From Haliotis asinina (lineage: Eukaryota; Mollusca; Gastropoda; Lepetellida; Haliotidae): DNA of 64,000 nt. Below are positions 10,627 through 21,699 of the stretch, piece by piece. The notes below the pieces were generated by a model, which worked only from the letters and a program-made list of their open reading frames with translations, did not search any database and was not told the origin of the DNA. The stretch lies in the NCBI RefSeq assembly GCF_037392515.1, contig NC_090290.1, forward strand, positions 18,799,753 through 18,863,752. Direction: 5' to 3'. Made by a program: the position numbers and the translations under genes. Numbering within the stretch: the first letter of the stretch is position 1; each line of letters starts with the position of its first letter.

Positions 10627-11087
10627 GAAAACCCACATTCGTTGCACCCAGTTGCGATATTTCTGACTTAATGTTAAAGACGCCATATAACTCTATAGAC
10701 CTGGGGACCGTTTCACGGAGCGTTTGTAACGTTTCGACCTATCGTATCTCTGTACTTTAGCATTAGCTTACGAATGACGTAGCGCTACGAACGTTTTGTT
10801 GATCGGTATCCAGGATGACGTTGTATAAAATAATTGTGCAAGGCGATCAAAGTTAATTAAGGGGGCTGTATTATCCCATACCTGAACGGGTACGTACGAC
10901 AATCGTAGCACAAAGACTGCTCAGCTCAAAGACAACCAGAGTATATGCTGTAAACGATACGGTAAGATATATTCTATGAACGCACAACGAACAGAAAGTA
11001 TAGTCTAGCCTGGGCTAGAGGTTGAGACTATGAACACCACAGGATCCACATTGTCGACAGGGCTTCGAACCCCAAGAGAGAAAAAGT

Positions 11088-11312
11088 GAGTGAGTTTAGT
11101 TTCACGCCGCAGTCAGCAATATTCCAGATCTATGGGGCGGTCTGTAAATAATCAAGTCTGGGGCAGACAATCCAGTGATCAACATCGTGAACATCAATCT
11201 ACGCAATCGGGATACGATGACATGTGTCAGCGAGCTTGACCACCCTACCCCGTTAGCCGCCACTTACGACAAGCATGGGTTATTGAAGATCAATTCTAAC
11301 CCGTATCTTCCC
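11088..11312 (+). repeat. Dispersed repeat family A (within duplication copy A)
   Basis: Starts at gtgagtgagtttagtttcac and includes cagacaatccagtgatcaac and gacaagcatgggttattgaa. The orthologous insertion is in copy B at about 29543-29765, so it predates the duplication. Confidence 0.85.
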
Positions 11313-11394
11313 TGAAATCAAGGCATGATTGCAAATTCCCTTCCCAGAAAAAGTCAGTTTGTCAAGAAAGTGTAACACGAATAATAGAAGCGTG

Positions 11395-11492
11395 AGTTGA
11401 GAGGTATGTGTCGGGGTAGGATAAGATGTAAGTGTCGGGGTAGGATACGAGGTAGGATAAGATGTAAGTGTCGGGGTAGGATACGAGTGTGT
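11395..11492 (+). repeat. Minisatellite, about 22-24-bp unit, short allele
   Basis: Units of tgtcggggtaggataagatg, about four copies. The paralogous array at 29835-30115 is roughly three times longer. Confidence 0.85.
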
Positions 11493-11495
11493 GAT

Positions 11496-11655
11496 TGAAT
11501 AAGTTTAGTTTTACGCAGCTTTTCGCAATATTTCAGCAAATTTACAGTGGGGGAAACCAGAAATGGGCTTGACACATTGCACCCATGTGGGGAATCGAAC
11601 CCGGGCCTCAGCAATATTAGCTGTTCGAAGAGATTGCATTGTCTAGGTACTTCGT
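11496..11655 (-). repeat. tRNA-derived SINE family B (within duplication copy A)
   Basis: Tail ttagttttacgcagctttt, then caccagaaatgggcttga-type body and ggaatcgaacccgggcct, the reverse complement of a B-box. Present also in copy B. Confidence 0.8.
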
Positions 11656-11951
11656 GTTGTCCCTTGCATGTGAGCAATGGAAAGAAACCACGTACATAAT
11701 ACAACGACAGGCTGCATGATTGACGACATGGGCATTAGGCTAAAGTGAGATTTCTAACATCGATGACTAACCACCGGATTTTACACAGGAAATTCGAACC
11801 TGTAATAAAGTGTTCACAAGTCGCACATTAATTTTCTCCGCTGAAACGGCGAGTTTCGTGGATAATCCACAGCATTATGTTTCTTCTCGTCTCTGTGTCA
11901 GCTTTGGTGCTAGTTGAAAACAGATTTCAACAAAGTGCCTAATATAATATA

Positions 11952-13295
11952 CTGAACATCATTGAAAACGCACCACCTGTAAATTTTGAAATAAGGCAAT
12001 AGAATCTTTTGGAAATGGAAAATTAATGGTGGGAATTTTGATAATAACACACTAGATCGTAAATAACGCTCTACAGTAAAAAACGGATCGTTCGAACACA
12101 TCATCGAACACATCACATGAAAACAACAAAATTCATGCACATCACACACGAAGGGCACAAAGTGCATGCAGAAAGCATGCTGTTCAGGGGTATAAATGAC
12201 CTTCGACACAAAACCGTTCTCATTTTCGCAGTACTTTCGTAAGTAAGGTTTTTTCGCCATGCCAAGATTGTCACCAGAGGAACGAGAACAGGCCTTGGGT
12301 ATGTTGCAGGTCGGCGCTTCAAGCAGAAACATTGCACGACGATTTGGGTGTCATCATTCGACCATTCTGAGGCTTGCTAACAGATACCAACAAACAGGAA
12401 CCAGCAGGGACCGGCAACGCCCAGGTCAGGCACGTGTTACCACCCCTCGTCAAGATCGAGACATTGTACGGCGCCATATTCGGGATCGAACCTTGCCCAC
12501 TGCCAGAACCGCCAACGCTGTCCAGGGTCGACGTGGTTTGATCAGCGCTTCCACCGTCCGACGCCGTCTCCGTGCGGCAGGGTTACGTTGTCGACGCCCT
12601 TACGTTGGACCCATCCTGACTGACAGGCATCGCCGTGAACGCCGACAATGCAGCATTATGGTGTGGGGAGGGATAAGTTATCACCACAGAACCGCTCTGA
12701 TTGTTTGTCGTGGCAGAGTGAATGCCGTTTACTACCGTGACAACATTCTTCAGAACAACGTCGTTCCCTTCTTTCACCAGCATCAAGATCTGCACACATT
12801 TCAACATGACAATGCACGAGCCCACACTGCACGTGTTTCGATACAGTATCTGGCTAACAACAACATTCCTCTACTTCATTGGCCTGCATTGTCACCAGAT
12901 TTGTCACCCATCGAACACTTGTGGGATTACATCGGCCAACGCCTCGCACGTCGTCCGCAGATCAACAATCTTGGGGAACTCGACAATGCCTTGCAGCAAG
13001 AGTGGAATGCAGTGCCTCAGGACTTTATTCAGAGACTTATCCGTTCAATGAGGAGACGTTGCACAGCTTGTGTTGCTGCTAACGGGGGTCATACACGCTA
13101 CTGACTTTCCATTTTGACCCCATCTTTATTTCATTGTCAGCTGCATTAAATCTTCACTGTTTTGCTTGATTGTTTTTTGCTTCTTTTCTTTATCAAACAT
13201 TGGTCTACACAAATATGTAAAATTTACATAGATTGCTCACTTCTGCTCTTAGAAATCCACAATTTTAGGGGTGGTGCGTTTTCAATGATGTTCAG
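11952..13295 (+). mobile_element. Tc1-like DNA transposon, 1344 bp, TA target duplication
   Basis: Terminal inverted repeats start CTGAACATCATTGAAAACGC and end in its complement, GCGTTTTCAATGATGTTCAG, followed by TA. TA dinucleotides flank both ends (11950-11951 and 13296-13297). The unoccupied site survives in the duplicated segment near 30594-30604, where gtctaatataatat runs directly into atatctggca. The element carries one transposase ORF (12259-13104). Confidence 0.93.
12259..13104 (+). CDS. Tc1-like transposase with internal in-frame deletion
   Basis: One 281-residue ORF. Residues 1-60 form the first helix-turn-helix (MPRLSPEEREQALGMLQVGA, SSRNIARRFG, HHSTILRLANRY). Residues about 60-112 form the second DNA-binding part with GRPR-like GQARVTT. 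The catalytic half keeps VMVWGGIS-like IMVWGGIS (133-140), HDNARAHTA (183-191, Asp184) and SPDLSPIEHLWD (212-223, Glu219), with 34 residues between Asp184 and Glu219, so this is a DD34E enzyme. Between TDRHRRERR (121-129) and QCSIMVW the segment that normally carries the first catalytic aspartate (the TDES-type motif) is gone, about 60-70 residues by comparison with the usual 340. The frame stays open but the protein should be catalytically dead. Confidence 0.9.
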   Translation: MPRLSPEEREQALGMLQVGASSRNIARRFGCHHSTILRLANRYQQTGTSRDRQRPGQARVTTPRQDRDIVRRHIRDRTLPTARTANAVQGRRGLISASTVRRRLRAAGLRCRRPYVGPILTDRHRRERRQCSIMVWGGISYHHRTALIVCRGRVNAVYYRDNILQNNVVPFFHQHQDLHTFQHDNARAHTARVSIQYLANNNIPLLHWPALSPDLSPIEHLWDYIGQRLARRPQINNLGELDNALQQEWNAVPQDFIQRLIRSMRRRCTACVAANGGHTRY

Positions 13296-13397
13296 TATAT
13301 ATATCTGGTATATACCGACGTTCATGAATCATACTTACTTCCTTCTCACTAAACATGACATGTAATCCAATGACATATATGCGTGTACATAAAAATC

Positions 13398-13460
13398 CGG
13401 TGTAAAGGTGAGAGTCATGTGACCAGTCTCGGGCGATCATGTGACTTACCTGTCTACTTT
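13398..13460 (+). promoter_or_regulatory. Orphan copy of the secreted-protein promoter block
   Basis: ggtgtaaaggtgagagtcat, gtgacc and gatcatgtgac match 30678-30726 upstream of gene 2. The CACGTG of gene 2 reads CATGTG here. No exon 1 follows, so this is probably a leftover of the duplication. Confidence 0.55.
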
Positions 13461-15595
13461 TTCCATTGGAAAGTAAAGAGATTGCACACGAGGACGAGGA
13501 GTACGATAGATAAAATCTCGCAGTGAGTGTACAATGTTTCTTCTTTTTCTTCCGGTTTTTTTTGTTTTGTTTTTTGTTTCCTTATTTGGTCGTGATGAGG
13601 TATGGAGGTAATGCTGGTACAACAACTATTTGTAATGATGGAATTGCATTGTCGCACTCAGTTGACAGTCCTCGTCACTTTTGAAAAAAATGTTCCCGAG
13701 AAACATTTAATTTTTTGTATGCAGGCTTAGTTGACATTATTTGTAAGAAGGTGGTGGTGGTAGAATTACAATCACAGACTGTTGGAAGGCCTACGGCGCA
13801 CTGTCTGACCTGCATGGGTTATACCGATAGCACTGTGAACCAACCATTCGGAAAACTTCAAAGGTAATTGTATTCACTAATACTATATCGGCATTAATTA
13901 TGTGGAACCAAAATAAGTAATTTGATTTCATGTTTTCAATTATTTCCAGGCACAAGTTTACACCTTACTGTCAATGAGTGTAAGTGAACAAATCGAATAG
14001 AGACCATTATATGAACTGTTTGTATGATTGACTTTGTAGTTCAAATATGTTTTCGTTGCTTCGATTAATTTCTCGTTACTTAAAGTTTCTGCTCCGAGCA
14101 AGATGACATCCTCATAGTCACACATACCATACACCCTACAATGAAGGCCACATTTCAATTGCATGGGTGTAACCGGTACAGCCACATTTCCAATTAATGG
14201 ATTACCGTAACCGGTAAAATAGCGTCCCCACTTTAATTGACACTGAATCAATCTTGTTTGTCTATAACACTGCACAAAATGACTATTACTCAAATTTACT
14301 AATGTTAGAAAATGTGCGAGTCATCCGGTGGCCATATGAACGTTCGAAATCTGCTTATCACCTGGCTTTCAGATTTACTCACTCTTATAGCAGTGTTAAA
14401 GTAAACTAACAATCATCTCTGCATTTACATGTATTTCAAAGGGGTGTAAATCTGGGCATTGCTGTCATTTAGTTTCCAGCATGTGTAATATACGTAAATG
14501 TTGTGATTGTAGGACAGGCATATCAATACATTTGAAATCTCGTATGACCTGGGTTAGGTTTGTCATATATTCAGTACACGCGTACGTGGTTGGTAGTGGG
14601 TAAAAAGTTTATAACAAGACTGACACTGCTTTAACATGTATTTCAATGGTTCTGCAATATAACGGTCACATCGTGTTCGTTGGCGCGTCCGACTATGTCA
14701 ATATGTAATGAGATAATTAGGAACACTGGTGAAGTGATACCCATGATTGAATACCGCTGTTAACGCCCGTACCTTCCTTGACATACACTTCTGTTTAAAA
14801 GGTTCAAATGTTGGGTGTATTAGCCAGAGCGATATACTAGTATATGGTAGAGAGCGCGTGTGTGTGCTGGTGTGAGGGAGAGGGTGTGGGATGGGGAAGG
14901 CCTAGGGTAGGTTGCTGGCGATACGTCGGTGTTAGGATATTGATAAACCTTTCTGATGAGTAGGTTTTATCATTTATACTTTCTGCTAATGGAAATTGCA
15001 TTGCAGTTTGAATACCTGACCTTTGGTACGCTTCTTATATGTGAGGAGACACTGCTTATGTGTTTATCATCATATGTTATTATTGTGTATAATATACCAA
15101 TACTTTGTATTGACTCCGGGTGAACTCATTAATTGAAGAGGGGTGGATATCATGACTGAGCTAGTTAGTGTACTCATTGAGTCTACCTTACAGGTCTTTT
15201 GGGAGTGAACCGCAACTAAGAATTAACTAAGAAATGGTACTATATAGGAGATAACTTTGAGGTTTTGACTGAAGTCAATTTGGTGAAAAGGCATACCATT
15301 TTGGTATGAATATCAGTACAAATTGGTTTCCTTCCTGTCTCCGCATACAACACGTAATGGCGAGTACTTTTCTTTACGCGAATCAGTTTTCTTGAAAATA
15401 TTAAATGAACAATTTCAATAACACTTACAGTTTCATATGGCCAGAGGTCGTATAACCATTTCTAAACCTAATGTTGGGCACATACCACAATTTTCAAGGG
15501 TACAGCTTAATTAAGCCTTATGCAACAAAAGCCTTGTTTTAAACAGTCTTTTGGGAGGTCGATACCGCCCGAAGCATATTTCCGAAATTATTCGT
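13461..15595. other. No gene seen
   Basis: A 111-residue ORF on the minus strand (13958-14293) has no recognisable domain. A stretch near 13680-13735 (cgtcacttttgaaaa then gaaacatttaattttttg) recurs near 41905-41965. No other structure recognised. Confidence 0.45.
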
Positions 15596-15599
15596 GATA

Positions 15600-15930
15600 A
15601 CTGCATCAGACTTGGTACACATATCAAGCATGGTAGATAGGTTTGCCATTTGGGGTTTAAACCCAGATGTGAATCCTTTGCGGTTTCCACCCAAATGTGA
15701 CAGGCTGTAGGTATGAGGATGTCATGTTGTTCGGAGCAGATTTCCTTAAACTATACATGCTAGCTTCATGAAATTTGGCACACATACCAAGCATGATTCA
15801 TAGATGTGCCATTTGATGGTTATACCCAGATATGAAATTTATTTTTTGCTGTATCCATGGACACGTGACTTAGGCTGTCACTATGAGGATGTCAGATCTC
15901 CTGAACTTCACATGCTAAATTCATCACATT
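15600..15930 (+). repeat. Tandem duplication of a roughly 165-bp unit
   Basis: Two diverged units share ggtacacatatcaagcatg / ggcacacataccaagcatg, then tttgccatttg / tgtgccatttg, aacccagatgtgaa / acccagatatgaa, and ggctgt..tatgaggatgtca. Confidence 0.75.
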
Positions 15931-16839
15931 TGACCAAAACTTGAAGCAACGAAAAAAAAAACCCAACAACAGTTGAATTAATTTCCAAAGCAGAAACTCG
16001 AAAAAAACTATAAAATATTTCTGAAACTGAACTTTCGTATAGCTTTCCTGTTATACCCTAGGTGGACCTTTAAACGAATTCGCTGAAACTTTATGAATGC
16101 CCAAAAACAGGTCACACTAAAGTGTCACCAGATATGTGAAATATATGCCCAAATGTAAAAGCTAAATTTTTAGTTACATACAGATATAATATAATTGTTT
16201 TGAAACTACTAGCAATTTATAATTACTTTCCTAAAACTGTTGGAATCGCACATACAACAGGCCCGTGAGATAGTCAGAAATTCACTCAGTTGGACCAGTG
16301 AGAACCGTTATGTCAACAAACGCACATTCGTGTATTTGAAGCTCTCACCGTCAATCGCATGATTCTTATCAACAACTGCACGCTAGATAGCACAGTTGTG
16401 TTAGCTATATTTTTAGTACTTTCACATATTTTGCATGATTTTTTCAACAATAACATAATGCTATAAACTTAAGTAGCTGGGATTATTTTTACCACAGCAC
16501 TGCCACCAATCCGCGCGTTCTGATTGGCTTGTCACATTTTCGCACATGCCAAGCATCAAAAGGGAATGAGTCTGTAAGAAATCGTTGTTGCGAGGCTCCT
16601 TTATGATAGTAATATGTCCTTTATATTGTAGGCATGTTTTTAGTTAAAACATAGTAGCACTGAAGCTAGTACACTACATATGCCTTTTAGATATTATCAA
16701 AAAAGATCTGCTTCACAGACATTTGAACAAAAGTATTCATTACCAGTTTATCTATAAAAGCAGGTGTAACAAGTTCTGTATTGTTTTAATAAGAAGCCTC
16801 CTTTGTCAATATTCACAGGATTTCAGGGCACAAATTATG
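15931..16839. other. No gene seen
   Basis: AT-rich. A stretch at about 16290-16365, reverse complemented, resembles 7476-7535 (aacggtgagag.ttcaaatacacg and tgtttgttgacat), suggesting an uncharacterised dispersed repeat. Confidence 0.4.
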
Positions 16840-17152
16840 ACATTGGAGTGAGTTTGTTTTAGTATTCGTTCTTACAACAAGCATGGTTGAAGATAAATTC
16901 TATCCTGGATATTCAAGAGGCCAAATACACTGAAACCTAGGATGTGTACTTTATTTGTTATAAGTAGTTGTAACACCAACCCTTTGTGCATTATATTGGG
17001 ATTACCCTACTGCTGATGACGTCATCTGCACGAGGATGACACCTCAGGAATGTGAGCGTTTGCCATCTTGCAATCAGATATGAAGATTGTTTCCAACCCT
17101 CATGCTATGTCTAAGAGTCAGGAAACCCCTACAACGAGCACATTACACATAC

Positions 17153-17231
17153 CGACAATGAGGTTGTGAAGATTGCGGTAGTTGGTGCCGTAGTCCAAGT
17201 CAGCATACCAGGTTTCTGAGCTGCTCAAACC
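17153..17231 (-). pseudogene. Orphan exon 4 of the secreted eight-cysteine family
   Basis: A 79-bp exon, the same length and phase as exon 4 in both genes, with AG acceptor and GT donor. It reads GLSSSETWYADLDYGTNYRN then LHNLIV; the conserved cysteine of TNYCNL is arginine here (cgc for tgc). It is closer to gene 2 (LHNLIV) than to gene 1 (LFNLLD). No other exon of this copy was found within several kb, so it is most likely a dead fragment. Confidence 0.85.
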
Positions 17232-17429
17232 CTGGTAATAAACAGATCATGTTATAAATAATTCTGATGTTTGAATACAACACCTACCATTCACATTAAT
17301 GTTATTTGATTTGCTAGTTTCAGATTGAAGTATAAGTCAGCTTCCACAGAGACTGATGTCAGGTATTGTTCATGCAATATCTTCAATCTAAACCTTATAT
17401 CAAATATTGTCTTTGCCAGCATTCCAAGA

Positions 17430-17605
17430 TTTAGTTGTTTTGTTCTGCGGTTAGCTTTATTCCAGCTATATGGCGGAGGTCTGTAAATAATCAAGCAGGG
17501 AGCAGACAGTCCAGTGATCAACAGCATGAGCATCAATCTACGCAAGTGGGATATAACAAATCAACTAAGCCAGCAAGCCTGACCAACCGATCCTGTTAGT
17601 CATAA
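17430..17605 (+). repeat. Dispersed repeat family A
   Basis: Contains ttattccagctatatggcgg, aggtctgtaaataatcaagc and cagtccagtgatcaacagca. The matching copy in gene 2 intron 3 is at 32995-33225, so it predates that duplication. Confidence 0.8.
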
Positions 17606-17639
17606 AAAGTAAAACAAATGTATTAAAGCCAATTTGCTC

Positions 17640-18380
17640 TTATGCAGAAAATACTGTTTCTTGAAAGTGCTGATCCACTTTGCATTTTAGTTTCTCTCTC
17701 TTCCCCCCCCCTCCCCCCCCCCCCTCCCAATCCTTGGCCTTTTCACTTTTCCATCGACCATGTCGCTTAAACAATCTATCCGGTATGCCACTGTTGGCTG
17801 CTGCTGTAGCACCCCCAGCCCTTAAACTATACAGTCCATACTTGGAAATGTCAGGAACCGCGGAGCTAGTGCACCCAAAAATAAGTCGTAATCTTGTGTA
17901 AGATAGTGGCCTATTGATTTGCCTTAATCTATATCTGTCATTACACTTCAAAGGTGATCTAAATATATACTCAACAGAGTCATCCTCAATATCTGCTAGT
18001 TTCAAATAACCTTTCAACTGTCCCACAGGACAGAATTCGGAACCAATAGGTCTGATCTACGTATATTCAACAACTCCTCTGAGCGCAAAAAAACCACAAT
18101 ATGCAACAACAACCAATGTCACAATTCTACTGTCCTTTAAACATGCTTTACATCTAGATGATTGAGACAAAGCTCTCACATGGTCACTTGTAACAGGAGC
18201 TTTTTTAACAACTGACTGTGAGCGTCTTCGCCTACCCGCTTCTAAAACGTTTTTAACAAGACTGCTGTCTGTGGGGCTAGGTAAACCAAGAATGACGTGA
18301 GCATATCTAATACTGTAAAACGTTGTTACTATAGGGGAAATGCTTGAACTGTTCTGTGTAAGAGACAGCAGATACACTGC
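17640..18380 (-). pseudogene. Tyrosine recombinase region of the minus fossil element
   Basis: The N-terminal part contains MYLLSLTQNSSSISPIVTTF and an SPTDSSLVKNVLEAGRRR-type core-binding domain. The C-terminal part holds YGLYSLRAGGATAAANSG followed by RLFKRHGRWKSEKAKD. These are the Arg and His-x-x-Arg-like boxes of the tyrosine recombinase fold. In a live element of this class the enzyme inserts a circular cDNA. Confidence 0.75.
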
Positions 18381-18599
18381 TCAATGCAAAGGCGGTATGG
18401 GGAAAGCAACAGACAACCCGTGTGACTGAGCCCAAACCTTAAAACGCTGAAAACCAGAAGCATACCCTCTAGAAGTGGAAGCTGCCCTTGCATCATCTAT
18501 CTAATAGATCTGCTAAAGATGACACCTCATTCCTAAGACTTGCAGGCAGCTTACTGACATCATCATGGTACACACTATCAATAATATCTGAAACACAAG

Positions 18600-20420
18600 G
18601 AATACTATATGGATTAAATCATTCACTGTAGTCCACATGTAATGTTAACATTGGAAACTGCAAATATACAACACCAAACAATCCACCACCACAACGACTA
18701 GGCACATATGGCTCATTGACCACAGGGAGATGCAAGACATCTTTCAACGCCGATATGAACGCAGCATTCAGAAAAAGTAATGGCCAAAAGCTAGCCGAGT
18801 AGCACCTGGGAACAACCAATGTTCCCATAGCCTTGCATCTACGCATGTGCTTCAATACCCTAGCTACCAAGTAGACTGGGGGAACAATCCAGTTTATCTC
18901 TGCACTCCAATCGGCAGTGAATGTATCAACAGACCCACACCCCGGATTCCAGTAACGAGAATCAAAACGTTTAACTTTCTTGTTATAGTACGAAGCGAAC
19001 CTATCAACTGTATGGGTACCCCATTTGTCATCAATCCATTCATACAACTCGTCAGGAACACCCCAATCGTCCGTATCAATTATCTTACTGAGGAAATCGG
19101 ACCGTTCATTCTCTTCACGAGGAATCCATTCCACCTCACACAGCACGCTATGATGCAAACAAAGCTGAAAGATATTAATGGCTACTACTTGTAAATACGT
19201 CTTCATGCTACCCTTCTGAATAACCGCGACTACATTCTGGTTATCTGTAAACCGCTTGACTGAGTGAGAACTTAGAAAACTAAGAACACTCTCGAGAACC
19301 ATAGCTACAGCCTGCAGCTCCCTCCACATCGAACTCATCTTCATCTGCTCCTCCGACCTAACTCCATGAGACTCTGTACCTCCGAACGGTACACAGTGTC
19401 CCCCCGTACCCCGTACTACTACTACTAGGTGATAAATGTATCTTCTCACTCCACGACTGTGCATTCAAAATATCTACAGAGATGGCTCTGGTCATCAACT
19501 GGCTTACACTGCCAATAACTTGTTTCATAGCCCCAATCTGACCCACAGTGGAAGCTAATTTCCTCACAGGAATCCTGACACCTGAACAAGATAGCACACT
19601 ACTGATAGTGCCTTTCAACTTTTGTATCTTCCGGTCAGGGATAGACAGCGTGAACAGAGAAGTATTCACACAAAAACCTAGCCACTGCAATTGCTGTGAT
19701 GGAGACCATAAAGATTTTTCAGCTTTCGGAACAAAACCTGATTTAATTAAATCACTCTTAACTTTATTAGCTGCCACATCACACTTTTACACCATTGTGA
19801 ACTCTCAGACATGATACCGTCATCCAAAAATGTGACAATGAGGATACCTTCATGTCTCCACATCTTGACCAACATATTTTGGTTAATATGTAAGGGGCAG
19901 ACGTCAGTCCAAAAGGCAAAACTAAAAATTTATAGTACTTTCTACTCCATGGCCACTCCCATGAAAATCCAAGGTAATCCGTGTGCTCATGAAATATCTC
20001 CAAATGATGGTATGCAGAATGTATGTCAAATTTTACAATCCAGTCATTATGATTAATGTACATCAAAGCAGTTTTCCAGTCTTCATACTTTACTGACTGT
20101 TTGTATACATGTGTATTGACTACAGACAAATCCAAAATTAGTGTTTTCTTTCCAGAAGCTTGAATAGAAACAGATAAAGGATTCACAACACATGGAGGTT
20201 CAATACATTCCGCTACAAGATCTTTACGTAGCAAATCCGTAATAGCTTCACAAACAAAACTGGAATGAGTGATGGCCGATTTGTTATTTCTCAGTTCCAT
20301 AGTTGGAGGCGTGGAGTAAAATGGAATTTTATATCCCGCTTCAATCACATCCAAAACAAAATCAGTAGCACCGATTTCCCGCCAAAATTCACAGCACATT
20401 CTAAGACGCCCTCTTACCCT
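18600..20420 (-). pseudogene. Reverse transcriptase-RNase H region of the minus fossil element
   Basis: Recognisable blocks are VVNPLSVSIQASGKKTLILD, LSVVNTHVYKQSVKYEDWKT, VLPFGLTSAPYI and, further on, ELQAVAMVLESVL, FTDNQNVVAVI and IPREENERSDFLSK. The order RT, then RNase H with a DNQN block and a PREENE-SDFLS block, is the one seen in DIRS and Ty3-like pol. Confidence 0.8.
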
Positions 20421-20489
20421 AATCTCAGCACAACCCTGTTCATATTCGTAAAAGTCGTCAGTTAATAAGAAATGTTCACAATCACCGTG

Positions 20490-20640
20490 ATTAGGCGTTG
20501 TTCCTTCTGTCTTCGATGGGCCTGCTGTCTCGCGGAGGTCTCCCGGTGACTGATGGACAATCTCTCCTCCAGTGTGTCGGGTCTCCGCACGCGAAGCACA
20601 TGCCTCGTCGCTGAATGCAAAAGGACTGCTGGGAAGGAGA
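20490..20640 (-). pseudogene. Gag-like zinc knuckle of the minus fossil element
   Basis: Contains CFACGDPTHWRRDC, a CCHC knuckle, just upstream of the RT region in element orientation. A similar knuckle, CFACGEFTHFRRDC, is at the matching place in the plus element. Confidence 0.75.
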
Positions 20641-20897
20641 AGACAGACTGCTAATACCAGAAGATAGCGAGACTGGGTGACAGTCGCTGAGGGCCTTGAA
20701 TAAGTTGCAAATGTTATTTCCTTCGGTTGAAGAATGAATGAGAAGGAAATTGCTTTCTCCAGGGTATGTAACTCTGGACAGGGTAGTTGTGTTGATTGGT
20801 AGATGGCGCTGCAATATGGGTATAAAAATGTAGTGTAAGCCGAGTACGTCATTCTCGCTTCGCGTGCAGCTACGGTCAGTTGGTTTTCGAATTGACA

Positions 20898-21542
20898 ATG
20901 GAGGCGAAGATTGACGCCATTTTGAAAAACTTGGAGACAAATCAGCGAGAGCTTCATGATGCTCTGGAGATCAAGATATCGGCCCTTAGAGAGGAATTCA
21001 GTCAAACTACAACTGATCTCAAGAAACTTAAAGCTGACAAGGACTATGTTTGGTCGAAGGAAGGTAACAAAATCCAGTACAATTTTAATGAAGAGACTAT
21101 TCAGAGCTTACAATATGCGATCGCATCTGCTCACAACCAGATGCTGGAAGATGCTGAGGCCATGATCAGATTAGAAATTGAACGTTTAAAACTGAGAAAC
21201 AAACATATCAGGATTGAAGGCGGCTGGGAGACAGTGAGGCAATATGTTTCTAATGAACTTGCCGACAATTCTGACGATGATCGGGCAATTTTCCGTGCGA
21301 ACAGTAGAGCTGTCAGGAAATTGCGACAGATGCGTGGAAGATACGCCCCGTATGCAAGTAGAGCACCTCGCAGGACTACGGTTACTCGACCCGTGCAGCA
21401 ACTGGCTAGTGTTTCTAACGGTCCTCAGCATATCCAGTCAGTTAAACAGCCCTTTCGTATCATAGGTCAGCGTTCAGGAGCATGTTTTGCCTGTGGCGAG
21501 TTTACCCACTTCCGGAGAGACTGCCCCTATACCTGTGGCTGA
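20898..21542 (+). pseudogene. Gag-like region of the plus fossil element
   Basis: The frame starting MEAKIDAILKNLETNQRELH is rich in charged heptads over roughly the first 110 residues (likely coiled coil). An Arg-rich segment (RAVRKLRQMRGRYAPYASRA) and a terminal zinc knuckle CFACGEFTHFRRDC follow. The layout is that of a nucleic-acid-binding gag-like protein. Confidence 0.7.
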
Positions 21543-21699
21543 AGTCAAGGAACAAAAGCCGGAAGTACAGCAGGCCAGTCGGCCTAGTGAGCAGAGACGG
21601 GACTTATCAGTTAAGTGTACTTTTCACGAATGTTCAAATGCTGTCGGTGATGTTTATACTGAAAGTCTTACTGAAAACTATGCAGAATATGAACAGGGA

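Larger units (their letters stand above)
10627..13460 (+). repeat. Segmental duplication copy A (partner 29097-30735)
   Basis: Long collinear match to 29097-30735: the same aacccacattcgttg start, the same stretch tgttaaagacgccatataac, the same nested family A and family B repeats, the same TCGGGGTAGGATAAGATG minisatellite and the same end at the E-box block. The only large difference is the Tc1 element at 11952-13295. In copy B this DNA ends just upstream of gene 2; here no gene follows. Confidence 0.85.
16840..17605 (-). repeat. Orphan partial duplicate of the gene 2 intron 3-4 region
   Basis: The reverse complement is collinear with 32998-33396 joined directly to 37180-37580. It includes the same family A repeat, the sequence tgatgtcaggtattg-type flank, exon 4 with its splice sites, and 250 bp of intron 4. 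It lacks the DIRS element of gene 2. It ends at a (TCAC)-like tract, as gene 2 does before its microsatellite. Confidence 0.88.
17640..20700 (-). mobile_element. Fossil tyrosine-recombinase (DIRS-like) retroelement, minus copy
   Basis: Reading from right to left, the parts are a gag-like C-terminus with a zinc knuckle of the form CxxCxxxxHxxxxC (about 20490-20640), a reverse transcriptase region (about 19780-20420), an RNase H and downstream region (about 18600-19500) and a tyrosine recombinase (about 17640-18380). The recombinase keeps SLRAGGATAAANSG and RHGRW, typical of DIRS-like recombinases. The element looks broken, with several breaks. Its limits are approximate; no terminal repeats were resolved. 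Sequence differences from the neighbouring copy suggest a different lineage or an old insertion. Confidence 0.8.

Noticed and set aside
11354-11704. 116-residue ORF on the minus strand
   Set aside because: It runs through the TCGGGGTAGG minisatellite and a SINE; repeated LILPRHLH is repeat translation.
12259-12332. Short ORFs on the minus strand overlapping the transposase start
   Set aside because: Antisense shadows of the Tc1-like transposase.
13958-14293. 111-residue ORF on the minus strand
   Set aside because: No domain, signal peptide or splice context, and no paralogue in the window; length alone is weak in AT-rich DNA.
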